A DNA stretch of 25,674 nt from a virus. The stretch covers positions 1 to 25,674 of IMG/VR virus record IMGVR_UViG_3300001720_000023. One strand, written 5' to 3'. Shown piece by piece: positions 24,801 through 25,674 of this stretch (its first letter is position 1; each line of letters starts with the position of its first letter). A program made the translations under genes and the position numbers. The notes below the pieces were generated by a model, which had not been told where the DNA came from, did not search any database, and was given only the letters and a program-made list of their open reading frames with translations.

Positions 24801-24968
24801 GTATACTAAAAGTTGTGATATATCAGTAACCGCTATAGGTTTATTCAACATAAATACAACATTATTGTATAAGTTGTTCCCTAGCTCTGCTAATTTACAG
24901 TCTATTCTTCTAAGTAAATCAGGAATGTCTGCACATCCTTTGCAATTGGTTAATCTTGGTGATAACAT
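21873..24968 (-). CDS. Large fibre-like protein with Thr linkers and propeller-like region, 1031 aa
   Basis: Residues 1-110 form a compact Cys-rich domain (NCKGCADIPDLLRRIDCKL, YNNVVFMLNKPIAVTDISQL, YKRVLMFRYC) that I recall at the start of other Bacteroidota-phage fibre proteins and probably docks on the virion. Thr/Ser linkers follow at 115-143 and 156-172, flanking a mini-module NCNFTGVIDCSI. From about 175 to 990 the chain is beta-rich with repeated Gly/Asn/Asp turns (PCLWSTNGGN, KLWLVSIVD, GKLYVGGSRW), suggesting one or two beta-propellers. The opening of this region resembles the propeller-like insert in the 2216-aa protein (QCCTWLMNDDNG). Two more Thr runs lie near the C-terminus, followed by RTIFTRFGINNN. 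Likely a long receptor-binding fibre or spike. Propeller and homology are judged by eye. Confidence 0.92.
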   Translation of the reverse strand: MLSPRLTNCKGCADIPDLLRRIDCKLAELGNNLYNNVVFMLNKPIAVTDISQLLVYKRVLMFRYCDTHYATRCPEISTEDIASKVIRLTTGCVSLCNEPTVCEITTRAIKPSPNPTTTTTSTSSTSTTSTTSTSSTTTSTTTLNCNFTGVIDCSITTTTTTTPAPTTTTTSTYFPDPFGVPCLWSTNGGNPGNLAVYSFDTNTATTVLVPNDFNETVGIERPICATEDKLWLVSIVDQNPLDNDTSDKVYIREWDIDGTTPNAPTLTYVREITVNTGTYSGYNLGGTSVQAMAAKDNDTLIIGTGNEYGSIPAGTGGVGNMYALEFSIAASGDITVTGNDISAEWVAASGTNAGKMSNLTYTNSGQLVLGYRIDLNPDGSGLGNIVGNWLKVFPATPADPAFSINDTAIPWIKLQDNGYPEFTASYNGSKDAPFWGINGLAQLSHAETLAVYTLNQLPSYSLSLTTNVISSNDWLSSATHCSNIEFKINDTPDCGLTYLPALLDTEGNYLGPQTFEYFGMTCTASLSENLDAWYMGTTPSGFLGCSGLVKPSSEGVSVTRIVQGNNFSVTIDFPQLVNNIPIRAGVLNSNAGGTSGDVYYVSTNTGDPVLSINQGCYLQVDDNKLWGGVQNPNLPNENPIYNPGYGEVKVTTPSDFTSMTIYGNAPTGGPLFLGCRPLNCDNMVYVRFGGLTCSDPEEAGRCVAPPNVPVAQTSYQPIKVWNKTTGVITEVGPPPGEGFASGDIGMSNNIIVVSANFNYQNAAAPPTDQCFIKYTYDSVAEVPTNLEWDGVRYVLPPVWDQFNNGFIPNIEVINDNTIGLTVSTTSGGFDPLYDTRFLECTFPQTGTEMITVEKFALAGAGVNNAGNAGDLLITYKEDGVTPNKVIVLGTVDPYVDNNFITAHLAVQQYDYETGALEVTTRAEDFGVDPIGGAAIALFDGKLYVGGSRWATIDLESPYGWTELVPNAPGTPDPAGGASQIPGCRISNGFIIDPNVTTTTTTTDPNTTTTTTTVPPGVRTIFTRFGINNNPT
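21930..21986. repeat. Thr-codon repeat near the 3' end of the 1031-aa gene
   Basis: Two Thr runs separated by Asp-Pro-Asn, encoded by near-perfect ACN repeats. Confidence 0.8.
24455..24629. repeat. Two Thr/Ser-codon repeats flanking a mini-module in the 1031-aa gene
   Basis: Positions 24455-24507 and about 24542-24629 are ACN/AGT/TCN repeats coding Thr/Ser linkers on either side of an NCNFTGVIDCS mini-module. The same linker-module-linker pattern appears in the 376-aa and 2216-aa genes. Confidence 0.8.
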
Positions 24969-24975
24969 ATATATC

Positions 24976-25086
24976 TTACTTTTTACCTTGATTTTCTTTT
25001 AACTTCGCTTGACAGGCTCCACATAGACCATTATTTAGTCTACAGCTACATCCCACCTGAGCTCCACATCCTGCACACTGTGCCAT
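24976..25086 (-). CDS. Tiny Cys-pair (zinc-ribbon-like) protein, 36 aa
   Basis: This short gene fills the space between the 188-aa and 1031-aa genes exactly: the ATG lies one base after the upstream stop and the TAA seven bases before the next ATG. The product begins MAQCAGCGAQVGCSCRLNNG and continues LCGACQAKLKENQ. Cysteines lie at 4, 7, 13, 15, 22 and 25, so two CxxC knuckles flank a CxC, a pattern able to hold one zinc ion. The C-terminus is Lys-rich. I recall similar short Cys-pair proteins beside fibre genes in related phages. It may be a structural adaptor or assembly factor. Zinc binding is inferred from spacing only. Confidence 0.8.
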   Translation of the reverse strand: MAQCAGCGAQVGCSCRLNNGLCGACQAKLKENQGKK

Positions 25087-25087
25087 A

Positions 25088-25654
25088 TTAAATGAAGTTT
25101 ACTCTGTAATTGTTTCCTGTACAACCACAGTTTGATTTTATAAATGTATCAAGCATGTTACCAGCTTGACTGTATAATTTTAATGCTTCTTTTTCAGCAC
25201 AGTTATTAGCAGCTGCTAAAGAACCCTGAATAAAGAAGTTAATTGTATTTAATGTAATATTTGATTGTGTTTTTAATTCACTTGCACATTCCATCATGTT
25301 AAGTTTTAAAAATGCAGAATCAAACTTCTCTTGAAGTTTGTCTATACGCATAATTGTTTTCTCAACATAATTTAGATATGCAGGTGCTACAGAATACTTC
25401 AAATGGTAAATACCATCCGGAAGATCCTGCTTACATCCAGCTTCAGTAATACCTAAGGTATCTGATGCAAAAATGTTTGTCTCTAAAGGTACAAAAGGTA
25501 ATATCTTGGTTCCAAATCCTGGAACCTGAATTTCAATACTTGGTGATGATACAATAGGTGGGTTATCTGGATAGATAGACGCATCTGTAACAGCAAGTAA
25601 TTTTACACTATAACTAGGAGGGACAATAAGATCTAACTGAAAATTGGCTGCCAT
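25088..25654 (-). CDS. Conserved phage protein of the fibre block, 188 aa
   Basis: The N-terminal half is beta-rich (FQLDLIVPPSYSVKLLAVTD, IEIQVPGFGTKILPFVPLE, LPDGIYHLKYSVAPAYLNYVEKT), like an immunoglobulin-type sandwich. The C-terminal half is helical (RIDKLQEKFDSAFLKLNMMECASELK, in two heptad-like parts around 104-129; FFIQGSLAAANNCAEKEALKLYSQA around 142-166) and ends SNCGCTGNNYRVNFI. I recall close relatives in other Bacteroidota phages with no assigned function. The start follows an A/T-only leader with no Shine-Dalgarno site. It is the first gene of the block visible here; the upstream region is cut by the window edge 20 bases away, so whether it opens the operon cannot be seen. Probably a structural or fibre-assembly protein. 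Confidence 0.9.
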   Translation of the reverse strand: MAANFQLDLIVPPSYSVKLLAVTDASIYPDNPPIVSSPSIEIQVPGFGTKILPFVPLETNIFASDTLGITEAGCKQDLPDGIYHLKYSVAPAYLNYVEKTIMRIDKLQEKFDSAFLKLNMMECASELKTQSNITLNTINFFIQGSLAAANNCAEKEALKLYSQAGNMLDTFIKSNCGCTGNNYRVNFI

Positions 25655-25674
25655 AAGTTTTATTTAAAAAAAAA

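Overview
The window is a densely packed, AT-rich piece of a tailed phage genome. All 19 supported genes lie on the minus strand, so transcription runs right to left. Most likely it belongs to a crAss-like phage (order Crassvirales) of a Bacteroidota host. Reasons: a run of tail-ring genes (242, 159 and 334 aa) followed by a giant 'muzzle' type protein and then a multi-peptidase internal virion protein; several stretches I recognise from memory of crAss-like families (for example KDFDPF-free muzzle landmarks such as YFCNKSWTMSF and LPNFYIGENNF, and the ring-protein stretch ISEGNYQYVIQGVYSID); starts without Shine-Dalgarno sites in A/T-rich leaders; and Thr-rich linkers with small Cys-rich domains, as seen in many environmental Bacteroidota phages. 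The code is standard: 16 visible genes end in TAA, 2 in TAG and none in TGA.

Layout, in the direction of transcription. (1) 25654-16752 is an adhesin and host-interaction block of ten genes: a 188-aa conserved protein, a 36-aa Cys-pair protein, a 1031-aa fibre-like protein with Thr linkers, a trypsin-like serine peptidase, a collar-domain tail-fibre protein, a Cys-rich 103-aa protein, and four genes carrying a shared ~75-aa 'GPFD' domain (81, 376, 81 and 221 aa). It ends at two tandem hairpins, one with a U-tract. (2) 16579-12960 is a tail-assembly block: a calcineurin-like metallophosphoesterase, a 48-aa basic protein, and three ring/connector-type proteins. (3) 12954-5428 holds the 2216-aa muzzle-like protein and, after one in-frame TAA and two codons, a 289-aa protein that looks like the missing C-terminal part of the muzzle fused to a fifth GPFD domain. 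(4) 5428 to the left edge encodes a 1568-aa internal virion protein with two zincin-like domains and one NlpC/P60-like domain, separated by repeated GWLDKY / KAQGG-type motifs, then a basic protein cut by the window edge.

Together the genes describe a short-tailed virion. Rings and muzzle form the tail channel, large peptidase-bearing proteins are candidate ejected cargo, and exchangeable adhesins, a serine peptidase and a collar fibre are joined through Thr-rich linkers and small anchor domains. The most unusual points are the split muzzle with an in-frame stop, the five-copy GPFD family shared by fibre genes and the muzzle fragment, and the punctuated multi-peptidase protein with paired zincin signatures. 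Only one intergenic stretch exceeds 100 bases (16580-16751), and it holds the terminator hairpins and a weak promoter candidate. No tRNA, CRISPR, IS element or origin was seen.
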